A stretch of 64,000 bases of DNA from Egicoccus sp. AB-alg2 (GTDB lineage Bacteria; Actinomycetota; Nitriliruptoria; Nitriliruptorales; Nitriliruptoraceae), in the NCBI RefSeq assembly GCF_041821065.1, contig NZ_JBGUAX010000006.1:124001-188000 (forward strand). Direction: 5' to 3'. The notes under the pieces are model-generated. The model did no database searches, was not told the origin of the DNA, and saw only the letters and a program-made list of their open reading frames with translations. The position numbers were made by a program, and so were the translations under genes. Positions 1 through 7,883 of the stretch are shown piece after piece (positions within the stretch are counted from its first letter, which is position 1; each line of letters starts with the position of its first letter).

Positions 1-1
1 G

Positions 2-511
2 GAGGGCCGCCCCTGCCTGATCAACCTCTCGTTCGGAGGCTACTCGGAACACGATGAGCCGCCGGCGGCGATGCGCGACATCCTGCGCCGGCACGTGGGC
101 CCGGACGACGAGACGGTCGTCGTGGCCTCGGCGGGCAACGACGGCACCTGCCGCCCGAGCTGGCCGGCCGCCTTCGACGGGGTGATCGCGGTCGGCGCGC
201 TGTCGGACGGCGGCCAGCCGGCGTGGTTCACCAACTGGGGCCACTGGGTCGACGCCTGCGCACCGGGCGTCGACGTGGTCAGCACCTTCCTGCACCACGA
301 CGGGGTGAAGGTGCGCGGCCGGACCCACGAACGCTTCGAAGGGTGGGCGAGCTGGTCGGGCACGTCGTTCGCGGCGCCGAAGGTCGTGGCCGCGATCGCG
401 CGGGAGATGGTGGCGACCGGAGCCAGCCCCCGCGAGGCGGCCCGACGCGTCGTCCACGCACACGGCCTGTACCGGATGCCGAACCTGGGCACGCTCGTCA
501 ACCTCGTGTGA
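2..511 (+). CDS. S8 (subtilisin-like) serine peptidase, 3' part
   Basis: Partial gene: the 5' end lies outside the window and 169 residues are visible, read in frame from base 2. The fragment opens with INLSFGG, typical of the strand before the oxyanion-hole helix of subtilases. It continues with VASAGNDG, whose Asn is the oxyanion-hole residue, then WVDACAPGVDV, and ends with the catalytic serine motif SGTSFAAP. The catalytic Asp and His would lie upstream and cannot be checked, nor can a signal peptide. No C-terminal extension is present; the protein stops about 50 residues after the serine motif, so the catalytic domain is probably the end of the protein. Family assignment is firm; substrate unknown. 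Confidence 0.9.
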   Translation, partial: EGRPCLINLSFGGYSEHDEPPAAMRDILRRHVGPDDETVVVASAGNDGTCRPSWPAAFDGVIAVGALSDGGQPAWFTNWGHWVDACAPGVDVVSTFLHHDGVKVRGRTHERFEGWASWSGTSFAAPKVVAAIAREMVATGASPREAARRVVHAHGLYRMPNLGTLVNLV

Positions 512-589
512 GGAGGCTTCCCGGCCGTGCCGAGCCGGGCCTGCGGCATCGGACGTTCTGCCGTCGGACACCGCGCCGGCGGCGGCCCC

Positions 590-1537
590 TCAGCGCATGC
601 GCGCGAGCAGGGCCTGCAGCCGGGCACGGGCCGCGGCGTCCGACCAGGCCTCGAACCGAACGGCGAACGCGGCGCGGGCCGCGTCACGCTGCAGGTCCAG
701 TTCGACGAGCATCCGGTCGAGCGCCGCCTCGGGCAGGTCCGCCCCCGCGCCCGGGCCGCCGTGCCCGTCCGTGCGCAGCCCACGCAGCCAGGCCGCTGCC
801 ACCTCGGCGTCCTGGTGGGCACCGAGGACGTCCTGCAGCTCCCGCAGCGCAGCGACGATCGCCCGGCTGCGGCTGCGCCCGCCCAGGCCACCGAAGGCGT
901 CGAGGAGGTAGCGCAGGCGTTTGGCGTCCCTGCGCAGCCGGTGCAGTTCGCTGCCGGGCGCCGCGCTCGTGAGCGCACGTCCGCGCTGCAGCACCCGCTG
1001 TTGGGCGCCCTCGATGCGTTCGGCGGCGACCCGGCCCAGCGGCGCATCGGCGTCGCGGCCACCCCGCACCCACGCGTCGGGCAGATCGAGCCAGGCCCGC
1101 CAGTCCCGACGCAGCTGGTTGCCACGGGGCGAGGCCAGCGCCTCGGCGGCGGCCCGTCGGGTGGCGGTGCGACGACGCTCGAGCAGCTCGCCGACCTGCG
1201 CCAGCGCGGCCACCTCGGCGTCCGACGCCTCGTCGGTCGGTACCGGCCAGCGGACGCGCTGGACGTCCAGGTCGCGGGCCGGCCCGGTCACCCGGCCGAG
1301 CCATCGCAAGGCCTCGGCCTGGTCGCGGCGCACGATCGCGGGCAGGACCCGCCGACCCGCCGCCAGCAGGGACCGGGTCCGGCGACTGGCCACCCGGAGG
1401 TCGTGCAACACCTCGGGATCGTCGTCCTCGAGCCCGTGCCAGGTGGCCTCGATCGTGTCGGCCAGTCGCCGCAGCGCGCTGCGGTAACCGGGCAGCGCCG
1501 GTCGCCGGCGGTCGCCGTGGCCGAAGGTCTTCCCCAT
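590..1537 (-). CDS. CHAD domain protein
   Basis: A 315-residue protein with the helical, Arg- and His-rich CHAD fold. Characteristic segments are VLHDLRVASRRTRSLL near the N-terminus and LHRLRRDAKRLRYLLDAFG in the second half; these conserved basic helices bind polyphosphate in characterised CHAD proteins. The ATG at 1537 is chosen because the frame stays open further upstream only by running through the divergent CYTH gene. CHAD domains are often fused or adjacent to CYTH domains. Here the CYTH protein is encoded divergently with 39 bp between start codons, so a shared promoter region and a joint role in polyphosphate or triphosphate metabolism are likely. The exact role of CHAD proteins in actinobacteria is not established. 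Confidence 0.85.
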   Translation of the reverse strand: MGKTFGHGDRRRPALPGYRSALRRLADTIEATWHGLEDDDPEVLHDLRVASRRTRSLLAAGRRVLPAIVRRDQAEALRWLGRVTGPARDLDVQRVRWPVPTDEASDAEVAALAQVGELLERRRTATRRAAAEALASPRGNQLRRDWRAWLDLPDAWVRGGRDADAPLGRVAAERIEGAQQRVLQRGRALTSAAPGSELHRLRRDAKRLRYLLDAFGGLGGRSRSRAIVAALRELQDVLGAHQDAEVAAAWLRGLRTDGHGGPGAGADLPEAALDRMLVELDLQRDAARAAFAVRFEAWSDAAARARLQALLARMR

Positions 1538-1576
1538 CTCTCGCCCACCTGGCAGGCCATGGGGCACGATGCGCGC

Positions 1577-2044
1577 ATGGCGGTCGAGATCGAGCGGGCA
1601 TTCGTGGCGCCACGCGTCCCCGACGCGGCGCTGCTCGGTGCCGGCCTGCCACTGCGTCAAGGCTACGTCGGTCGTGACACCGACACCGAGATTCGGATCC
1701 GGATCCAGCCGGGGGCGGCCACCTTGACCATCAAGCTCGGCCGCGGACTGCGGCGCACGGAGATCGAGCTGCCCGTCCCGGCCGACGAGGCCGAACTGCT
1801 GTGGGAGCACACGGCGGGCCGGCGGCTCGAGAAGGTCCGCTACCGGGTCCCCGTCGACGGGCTGGTGGCCGACGTCGACGTGTTCACCGACGCGCGCCTC
1901 GCGGGCCTGTGCCGCATCGAGGTGGAGTTCGCGTCGGAGCCGGACGCGCACGCGTTCGTGCCGCCGGCCTGGTTCGGCCGCGAAGTGACCGGCGACCCGC
2001 GCTGGGGCAACGGCAGCCTCGCCCGCCACGGGCGTCCCGACTGA
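1577..2044 (+). CDS. CYTH domain (triphosphate tunnel metalloenzyme-like) protein
   Basis: A 155-residue single-domain protein. It begins MAVEIERAF, the position of the ExExK signature of CYTH enzymes; the two Glu are present but the Lys position is Ala. Later segments with alternating charged residues fit the beta strands of a triphosphate tunnel: EIRIRIQPG, LTIKLGRGLRRTEIELP, LEKVRYRVPV, ADVDVFTDARLAGLCRIEVEF. Family members hydrolyse inorganic triphosphate or thiamine triphosphate, or make cAMP, using divalent metals held by the Glu residues. The divergent neighbour is a CHAD protein, the usual CYTH partner. The start at 1577 places the ExExK-like motif at residues 4-8 as expected. Loss of the Lys makes the exact activity uncertain. 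Confidence 0.85.
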   Translation: MAVEIERAFVAPRVPDAALLGAGLPLRQGYVGRDTDTEIRIRIQPGAATLTIKLGRGLRRTEIELPVPADEAELLWEHTAGRRLEKVRYRVPVDGLVADVDVFTDARLAGLCRIEVEFASEPDAHAFVPPAWFGREVTGDPRWGNGSLARHGRPD

Positions 2045-2178
2045 CCATCACTGGCCGCACCGACGACGGGCGATGGTCACACGCGGAGGGGACATCGCGC
2101 CCTGGCAGCCGGCGCGCAGGCGGGCGGATGGTCGGGAGACCGGTTCGTCCGAACCGGTCGGAACCAAGGAGCCTCCTG

Positions 2179-3219
2179 GTGAAAGCGATCGTCTATCACG
2201 GCCCCGGGGACAAGCGCTGGGAGGACGTGCCGGACCCGCAGATCGTCGACGACACCGACGCCGTCGTCCGGGTCGACGCCGTCACCATCTGTGGCACGGA
2301 CCTGCACATCCTCAAGGGCGACGTGCCCGCGGTGACCGACGGCCGGATCCTCGGGCACGAAGCCATCGGCACCGTCGAGGAGATCGGGGCCGGGGTCAAG
2401 AACGTCGCGGTCGGCGACCGTGTGCTGGTCTCCTGCATCAGCGCCTGCGGCCGCTGCGACTACTGCCGCCGTGCCAGCTACGGCCAGTGCCGAGGCGGCG
2501 GCGGCTGGATCCTCGGCCACCTCATCGATGGCACGCAGGCCGAGCGGGTCCGCGTGCCCTTCGCCGACACGTCCACCTACCCCGTCCCCGACGGCGTCAG
2601 CGACGAGGCCACGCTGATGCTGGCCGACATCCTGCCCACCGGCTACGAGGTGGGGGTGCTCAATGGTCAGGTCGCCCCCGGCTCGGTCATCGCCGTGGTC
2701 GGCGCCGGACCGATCGGGCTGGCCGCGATCATGACCGCACGACTGCTCTCCCCGAGCGAGATCGTCGCCATCGATCTCGTCGACGCGCGCCTGGAGGCCG
2801 CCAAGCGCTTCGGTGCGACGACCACGATCAACAGCCAGCAGGAGAACGCGCTCGAGCACGTCCTGCAGATGACCGACGGGTTGGGCGCCGACGTCGCGAT
2901 CGAGGCCGTCGGCATCCCGGAGACCTTCGAACTGTGCGCCCGACTGATCCGTCCCGGGGGTCGCGTGGCCAACGTCGGCGTCCACGGCGCACCCGCCACC
3001 CTGCACCTCGAGGACCTGTGGATCCGCAACGTGACGGTGACCACGGGGCTCGTCGACACCTACTCCACGCCCACGTTGCTGCGGCTGATCGCGGCCGGGC
3101 AGATCGATCCGTCGCCGTTCATCACGCACCGCTTCCCGATGAGCGACTTCCTCGAGGCCTACGACGTGTTCGCCCGGGCGGGCGAGACCGGTTCGCTGAA
3201 GGTCGTGCTGACCGCCTGA
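2179..3219 (+). CDS. Zinc-dependent alcohol dehydrogenase (MDR superfamily)
   Basis: A 346-residue medium-chain dehydrogenase starting at GTG, with AAGGAG at 2166-2171 giving a 7-base spacer. Catalytic zinc ligands are Cys38 (VTICGTDLH) and His60-Glu61 (LGHE). Four structural-zinc cysteines are at about 90, 93, 96 and 104 (CGRCDYC and a later Cys). The nucleotide-binding loop is VVGAGPIGLAA near residue 174. Length and motifs match tetrameric secondary or short-chain alcohol dehydrogenases that oxidise an alcohol to a ketone or aldehyde with NAD(P). The precise alcohol cannot be read from sequence. It has its own upstream gap and a strong hairpin directly after the stop, so it is probably monocistronic. 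Confidence 0.92.
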   Translation: MKAIVYHGPGDKRWEDVPDPQIVDDTDAVVRVDAVTICGTDLHILKGDVPAVTDGRILGHEAIGTVEEIGAGVKNVAVGDRVLVSCISACGRCDYCRRASYGQCRGGGGWILGHLIDGTQAERVRVPFADTSTYPVPDGVSDEATLMLADILPTGYEVGVLNGQVAPGSVIAVVGAGPIGLAAIMTARLLSPSEIVAIDLVDARLEAAKRFGATTTINSQQENALEHVLQMTDGLGADVAIEAVGIPETFELCARLIRPGGRVANVGVHGAPATLHLEDLWIRNVTVTTGLVDTYSTPTLLRLIAAGQIDPSPFITHRFPMSDFLEAYDVFARAGETGSLKVVLTA

Positions 3220-3231
3220 CGCCAGCGGCCG

Positions 3232-3263
3232 CGTCGCGGCGCCCTCACCCGGGCGCCGCGACG
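3232..3263 (+). terminator. Hairpin terminator after alcohol dehydrogenase
   Basis: A perfect 13-bp inverted repeat (arms 3232-3244 and 3251-3263, 6-base loop) begins 13 bases after the dehydrogenase stop codon. No T-run follows, as is usual for terminators in high-GC actinobacteria. Confidence 0.7.
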
Positions 3264-3309
3264 TCACCGGCCCTCCGCGTCCCGACGCGTCGGCCACGCA
3301 TCTGCGAGG

Positions 3310-4608
3310 ATGCGTGACGCTCGGGTCGCGAGGTGGAGGAGGCGCCGTGGGCGCGCGGGCGTCGGTACGCCGGTCGCGCCCGTGACGGCGGCGCCGGCTC
3401 AGACCGTCGACCCGCCGGGCCGGTGGGGCGCGCTGGCCATCCTCGGCACGGCCGAGCTGCTCGCCATGAGCACGTGGTTCTCCGCGTCGGCCGTCGTCAC
3501 CGACGTGCAGGAGCTGTGGCAGCTGACCCCGGCGGCGGCGTCCATGCTGACCATCGCCGTGCAGTTGGGCTTCGTCGTCGGGGCGGTCGTCAGTGCCGCA
3601 CTGTCGCTGGCGGACGTGTTCCTCCCGCGGCGCGTGGTGGCCGTCGCGGCCGTGGGTGCGGCCCTGGCCAATCTCGGGCTGCTGGCGGTCGGTTCGGCCG
3701 GTCCCGCGATCGCCCTGCGCTTCCTGACCGGGGTGTTCCTGGCGGGCGTCTACCCGCCCGCCATGAAGGCCATGGCGACGTGGTTCCGCCGTCAGCGCGG
3801 CCTGGCCCTGGGCGTGATGGTCGGGGCCCTGACGCTCGGCTCGGCCCTCCCGCACCTGGTGCGGGCGGTGGGCGGGCTCGACTGGCGCGTCGTGGTGACG
3901 GCGACCTCGGCGACCACGCTGGTCGGTGCCGTGCTGGCGCTGGTCGCCCGTGACGGCCCCTACCCGTTCCCGCGGGCACGATTCGACCCCCGGCTGGCGT
4001 TGCGGGTCTTGGCCGACCGGGACGTCCGGCTGGCGTCGTACGGCTATTTCGGTCACATGTGGGAGCTCTACGCGATGTGGGCGTGGGTGGCCGTGTACCT
4101 GACCGCATCGTTCGAGCTGTCCGGTCTGCGCCGGCCCGAGACCGCCGCGTCGCTGGCCGCGTTCGCCGCCATCGGGATCGGCGCGCTCGGCTGCGTCGCC
4201 GGCGGCGTGCTCGGGGACCGTCGGGGGCGCGCGTGGCTCACGTCCCTGGCGATGCTGGCCTCCGGCGGCGCCGCCGCGGCCGCCGGCGTGGTCTTCGGCG
4301 GCCCCCCGGCCCTGGTCGTCGGCCTGGTGTTGTTCTGGGGATTCTGGGTCGTGGCCGACTCCGCACAGTTCTCCACCCTGGTCACCGAGTTGGCCGACCA
4401 GCGCTACGTCGGCACCGCCGTCACCCTGCAACTCGCGCTCGGGTTCACGCTGACGGTCGCGACGATCTGGCTCATCCCGGTGCTGGTCGACGCCGCCGGC
4501 TGGCGCTGGGCCTTCCTGGTCCTGACGCCCGGTCCGCTGCTCGGGACGGCCGCCATGCGTGCCCTGGCCCGCCGGCAGCGGGCCGGTTCACCAGCCCTCG
4601 CCGGCTGA
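3310..4608 (+). CDS. MFS transporter
   Basis: A 432-residue integral membrane protein with about twelve hydrophobic segments and an Arg-rich cytoplasmic N-terminus. The first segment is GALAILGTAELLAMSTWFSA. The loop after segment 4 carries MATWFRRQRGLALGVM, matching the conserved cytoplasmic motif region of major facilitators of the nitrate/cyanate-type branch. Substrate is not predictable. The start is uncertain: ATG 3310 is given, but GTG 3382, just before the first membrane helix, is equally possible; neither has a good ribosome-binding site. The gene converges with and overlaps the rhodanese gene by 21 bp at the 3' end. Confidence 0.85.
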   Translation: MRDARVARWRRRRGRAGVGTPVAPVTAAPAQTVDPPGRWGALAILGTAELLAMSTWFSASAVVTDVQELWQLTPAAASMLTIAVQLGFVVGAVVSAALSLADVFLPRRVVAVAAVGAALANLGLLAVGSAGPAIALRFLTGVFLAGVYPPAMKAMATWFRRQRGLALGVMVGALTLGSALPHLVRAVGGLDWRVVVTATSATTLVGAVLALVARDGPYPFPRARFDPRLALRVLADRDVRLASYGYFGHMWELYAMWAWVAVYLTASFELSGLRRPETAASLAAFAAIGIGALGCVAGGVLGDRRGRAWLTSLAMLASGGAAAAAGVVFGGPPALVVGLVLFWGFWVVADSAQFSTLVTELADQRYVGTAVTLQLALGFTLTVATIWLIPVLVDAAGWRWAFLVLTPGPLLGTAAMRALARRQRAGSPALAG

Positions 4609-5037
4609 GCGTCCCCGGGCAGTCGTCCCCGCAGCGGCGTCGAGGTGCCAGCCGGCCAGGCCGACGACGGGCAGCCCCGCGGCGGCCCACGCGCGCAGCC
4701 CGCCGTCGAGGTGGGCGACGTCGCGGTAGCCCAGCGATTCCAGGGCCAGCACGGACAGCGCCGAACGGCTGCCGAGCCAGCAGTACACGATCGTCCGCCA
4801 GGCGGGATCCAGCGCCGGATGGTGCAGCGGGCTGGTCGGATCGGCCGCGAACTCGAGTTGGCCGCGGGGCACGTGCACGGCATCGGCGACCCTGCCGTGC
4901 TCCGCGAGCTCGTCGGGCTCGCGCACGTCCAGCAGGATCGCGTCGCGAGCCAGCAGGTGGGCCTCGACCTGCGCCGGCGTCAGGTTGCGGATGCGTGCGG
5001 TGGCGTCGGCGACCAGGTCGGCCGCGGTCGCAGCCAT
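4588..5037 (-). CDS. Rhodanese-like domain protein
   Basis: A 149-residue single rhodanese domain. ILLDVREPDE at about residue 34 and the active loop VYCWLGSRSA with Cys86 are diagnostic; the Cys forms the persulfide in sulfurtransferases of this family. DVAHLDGGLRAWAAAGLPV is the usual C-terminal signature. The ATG at 5037 is preceded on its strand by GGAAGGAG at a suitable distance. The product probably carries sulfane sulfur in the cytoplasm, since no signal peptide is seen. Its 3' end overlaps the convergent MFS gene. It is divergent from the TPR protein gene, but no functional link is evident. Confidence 0.9.
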   Translation of the reverse strand: MAATAADLVADATARIRNLTPAQVEAHLLARDAILLDVREPDELAEHGRVADAVHVPRGQLEFAADPTSPLHHPALDPAWRTIVYCWLGSRSALSVLALESLGYRDVAHLDGGLRAWAAAGLPVVGLAGWHLDAAAGTTARGRSAGEGW

Positions 5038-5160
5038 GGGGGCTCCTTCCAGAGATGGTGAAAGGGCGGAAGGAACGCTGTCACGACCGGAACAGGGCCG
5101 CGATTCCGCTCGCTCGACATACGGGCGGCACCTACGCTCGGTCCGTCAGGGGGCGACGGC

Positions 5161-7263
5161 ATGCCGGCTCGAGAACTCGCCATCGAGGACTCCCTCACCC
5201 AGACGGTGCGGGAGGCGTTGGCCGCGGGCGCTTGGCGGCGGGCGTTCGACCTCCTGCTGGAGGCCCGGGAGGCCGGCGGGCTCACCGATGCGCAGCTGGA
5301 CCTGCTCGGCGACGCCGCCTACGGCGCCGGTGACCTGGAGGCCGCGATCGCCGCCTGGGAGGAACTCCACCGCCGCCACAGCGCCGCCGGGGACACGCTG
5401 GCCGCCGCGGGCGCGGCCGTCACCATCGCCACCTACCTCATGATGGACACGGGGCTGATGGCGCCGGTCCGTGGCTGGACCGCGCGGGCCGAGCGGCTGC
5501 TGGACGGGCAGGCGGAGTCGCCAGTGCACGCCGGGCTGGCGATGGTGCGCGCCTACGAGCGGCTGCTCTCCGGCGACGTCGCCGGTACGCGACGGTGGGC
5601 CGAGGCGGCGGTCGACCTCGGCACCCGCCTCGATGCCGCCGCTCCGGCCGCCGTGGGACGGGTCGCGCTGGCCCGGACCATGATCTTCGACGGGCAGGTC
5701 GAAGACGGCCTGCGACTGCTCGACGAAGCCGCGGTCGCGACGCTGTCGGGGTCGTTGGACCCGCTGGCCGCCGGCATGGTGTGGTGCGAGCTGATCTGCG
5801 CCATGCAGGGACTGGCGCAGTACGACCGCGCCGAGGAGTGGACCGACGCCATGGAGCGCTGGCGGCACGGCAACGCGTTCGGCGGGCTCAACGGCCGCTG
5901 CCGCGTGCACCGCGCCGAGATCCTGCGGCTCCGGGGATCCTGCGCCGAGGCGGAGCACGAGGCACTGCTCGCATGCGAGGAGCTGCGGCCGTGGATGCGG
6001 CGGGAGTTCGGCTGGCCGCTGACCGAGCTGGGCACCATCCGGCTACGCAGGGGCGATCTCGCCGGTGCCGAGCGGGCCTTCCTCGAGGCCCACGGGCACG
6101 GCTGGGATCCGCATCCTGGCCTGGCGCTGCTGCGGCTCGCGCAGGGCGACGTGACGTCTGCCTCGGTGCTGATCCGCGCCGCGCTCGAGCATCCCGGCAA
6201 CGTGCCGTCCAAGGAGCGCCCGCCCTACGGGCCCCTGCCGCGGGCCCCGTCGCTGGCCGCCGAGGTGGAGATCGCGCTGGCGGCCGGTGAGCCCGACCGG
6301 GCGGCGCGCGCCGCCGAGGAGCTGACCGGCATCGCCGGCGCCTTCCGCAGCCGTGCGCTGGAGGCCGCAGCGGCCCTGGCCCGGGGCCGGGTGGCCCTCG
6401 CGCGCGGTGACGCCGAGGCGGCCGTCGGCGAGGGCGAGACGGCGCTGGCCGGCTGGTGCGACGTCGGTGCGCCCTACGAGGCGGCGGTGGTGCGCGGCTT
6501 CCTCGCCGAGGCCTACGGCGAGTGCGGCAACCACGCCCGTGCGCGGCTGGAGGCCCAGGCCGCCACGGCCGCGTTCACCCGCATCGGCGCGGTCCCGCCG
6601 GGTGGCCCGCCTGCCGTTGGCGGCCACGCCACCTCGGCGATGCCTCTCGCCGTCCGTCACGACGACCCGGTGGTGGACGACGCCGTAGCCGTCTTCCGTT
6701 GCGAGGGCGACACCCGCCGCATCGTGTTCGCCGGCCGCGCCGTGCTGCTGCACGACCTGAAGGGCATGCGCCACCTGGAACGCCTGCTGGCCGAGCCCGG
6801 GCGCGAGTTCCACGCGCTCGACCTCGTCATGGCCGAGGTCGGGGCGTCCACACCGTCGCCCGCCAACGAGCCGGCGCTGCGGCCGTCGCGCGGCGGCGAC
6901 GCCGGACCGCTGTTGGACGAGCAGGCCCGGCAGGCGTACCGCCGCCGGCTGGCGGAAATCGACGACGACCTCGCCGAGGCCGAACGGTTCGGCGACGCCG
7001 AACGGGCTGCCCGGGCGGAGGCGGACCGCGAGTACCTCGTGCGGGAACTGGCGCGCGCATTCGGACTCGGCGGCCGGTCGCGCACCGCGGGTGCCGCCGC
7101 CGAGCGTGCCCGCGCCAGCGTGACGCGGGCCCTGCGGTACGCGCTCGCCCGCATCGCGACCCACCACCGTGACCTCGGGGAGCACCTGCAGCACACCGTG
7201 CACACCGGTACGTACTGCTGCTACCGCCCGGACCCGCGGGTGCGGGTCGACTGGCAGCTCTGA
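5161..7263 (+). CDS. TPR-type repeat protein with regulator-associated C-terminal domain
   Basis: A 700-residue soluble protein. Residues 1 to about 480 are Ala/Leu/Glu-rich helical hairpins of tetratricopeptide type (for example YGAGDLEAAIAAWEELHRRH and LRRGDLAGAERAFLEAHG). After a Gly/Pro linker, residues about 500-560 form a small domain (FRCEGDTRRIVFAGRAVLL, LKGMRHLERLLAEPGREFH), then a charged coiled coil (YRRRLAEIDDDLAEAERFG) and a helical end closing with GTYCCYRPDPRV. From family memory, this C-terminal module is also found on large LuxR/AAA-type regulators and cyclases, but no kinase, cyclase, AAA or HTH domain is seen here. Role unknown; possibly a signalling scaffold. The 5' gap is shared with the divergent rhodanese gene. 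Confidence 0.75.
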   Translation: MPARELAIEDSLTQTVREALAAGAWRRAFDLLLEAREAGGLTDAQLDLLGDAAYGAGDLEAAIAAWEELHRRHSAAGDTLAAAGAAVTIATYLMMDTGLMAPVRGWTARAERLLDGQAESPVHAGLAMVRAYERLLSGDVAGTRRWAEAAVDLGTRLDAAAPAAVGRVALARTMIFDGQVEDGLRLLDEAAVATLSGSLDPLAAGMVWCELICAMQGLAQYDRAEEWTDAMERWRHGNAFGGLNGRCRVHRAEILRLRGSCAEAEHEALLACEELRPWMRREFGWPLTELGTIRLRRGDLAGAERAFLEAHGHGWDPHPGLALLRLAQGDVTSASVLIRAALEHPGNVPSKERPPYGPLPRAPSLAAEVEIALAAGEPDRAARAAEELTGIAGAFRSRALEAAAALARGRVALARGDAEAAVGEGETALAGWCDVGAPYEAAVVRGFLAEAYGECGNHARARLEAQAATAAFTRIGAVPPGGPPAVGGHATSAMPLAVRHDDPVVDDAVAVFRCEGDTRRIVFAGRAVLLHDLKGMRHLERLLAEPGREFHALDLVMAEVGASTPSPANEPALRPSRGGDAGPLLDEQARQAYRRRLAEIDDDLAEAERFGDAERAARAEADREYLVRELARAFGLGGRSRTAGAAAERARASVTRALRYALARIATHHRDLGEHLQHTVHTGTYCCYRPDPRVRVDWQL

Positions 7264-7326
7264 CCGTCGGACGCGGACTTCGTGTCTCGCGGCGTGCCCT
7301 CGACGTCACGAGGGCGACCGCTCGGG

Positions 7327-7344
7327 CTGTCACGCCCGTGACAG
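7327..7344. promoter_or_regulatory. Palindrome upstream of cupin gene
   Basis: An 18-bp perfect dyad, 8-bp arms (CTGTCACG / CGTGACAG) around two bases, lies about 68 bp before the cupin start, where an operator would sit. No cognate regulator is adjacent. It could also be chance secondary structure. Confidence 0.3.
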
Positions 7345-7412
7345 GGTTGCTTCCGCCGTGCCGGTGACACCGCGGCGGCGAAGGCCGTGGTGGCGACGAG
7401 GAGGAAGCGATC

Positions 7413-7754
7413 ATGAACGTGTCGACCGGCGGACTGCCCGTGGAGCGGCGCATCGACGGGGTCGAAGCACGCCGCGCGACGTGGGCGGGCACCGCCGTGC
7501 GCGTGCTCGACGTCGCCCCCGGCGGTGACTTGCAGCGCCTGGGGACGACCACCGAGAGTGGGCTGTGTCCCGTCGACCACTGGGGTGTGGTGCTGGAGGG
7601 CCGGGTGGACGTGCGGTTCGCGTTCGGTGAACGCGAGACCGCGTCGGCCGGCGACATCTTCTTCTGGCCGGCGCTGCACCGATGCTGGAGCGAGCAGGGC
7701 GCCCGCCTGGTGGAGTTCAGCCGCAGTGCGGATCTCGACGCGGCGGCGCGGTGA
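7413..7754 (+). CDS. Small cupin-domain protein
   Basis: A 113-residue single-domain protein. LCPVDHWGVVLEGRVDVRFAFGER followed by SAGDIFFWPALHRCW gives the two cupin motif regions: a Gly turn between strands, and a GDxxxxPxxxxH-like second motif with His. The first motif keeps only one His (DHWG), so metal binding is not certain. The ATG at 7413 follows GAGGAGGAAG at a good distance. Cupins of this size may be sensors, isomerases or dioxygenases; the function cannot be told. The gene stands alone between the TPR protein and the secreted carboxypeptidase on the same strand, 150 bp after the former. Confidence 0.7.
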   Translation: MNVSTGGLPVERRIDGVEARRATWAGTAVRVLDVAPGGDLQRLGTTTESGLCPVDHWGVVLEGRVDVRFAFGERETASAGDIFFWPALHRCWSEQGARLVEFSRSADLDAAAR

Positions 7755-7825
7755 CTCCGGCGATGTGCGGCCCGCGCGTCAGTCCGTCATCCGCGCTTGA
7801 CCTGGCCCGAACGGGCTAGTTGTTT

Positions 7826-7873
7826 CCTCCCTCGTCCGGACCGGACGGCCCCTCCGCCGGTCCGCGAGGGAGG
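7826..7873 (+). promoter_or_regulatory. Leader hairpin covering the carboxypeptidase ribosome-binding site
   Basis: Outer arms 7826-7834 and 7865-7873 pair perfectly over 9 bp; inner arms 7838-7844 and 7857-7863 pair over 7 bp. The right outer arm contains GGGAGG, which is most of the Shine-Dalgarno sequence of the GTG at 7884, so folding would hide the site. Alternatively it serves as terminator of the cupin gene. Confidence 0.45.
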
Positions 7874-7883
7874 AGAGCCCCAC

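Noticed and set aside
2077-4431. 784-codon open frame on the minus strand across alcohol dehydrogenase and MFS genes
   Set aside because: It runs antisense to two well-supported genes, has no recognisable domain and an Arg/Gly/His-rich composition typical of spurious frames in high-GC DNA.
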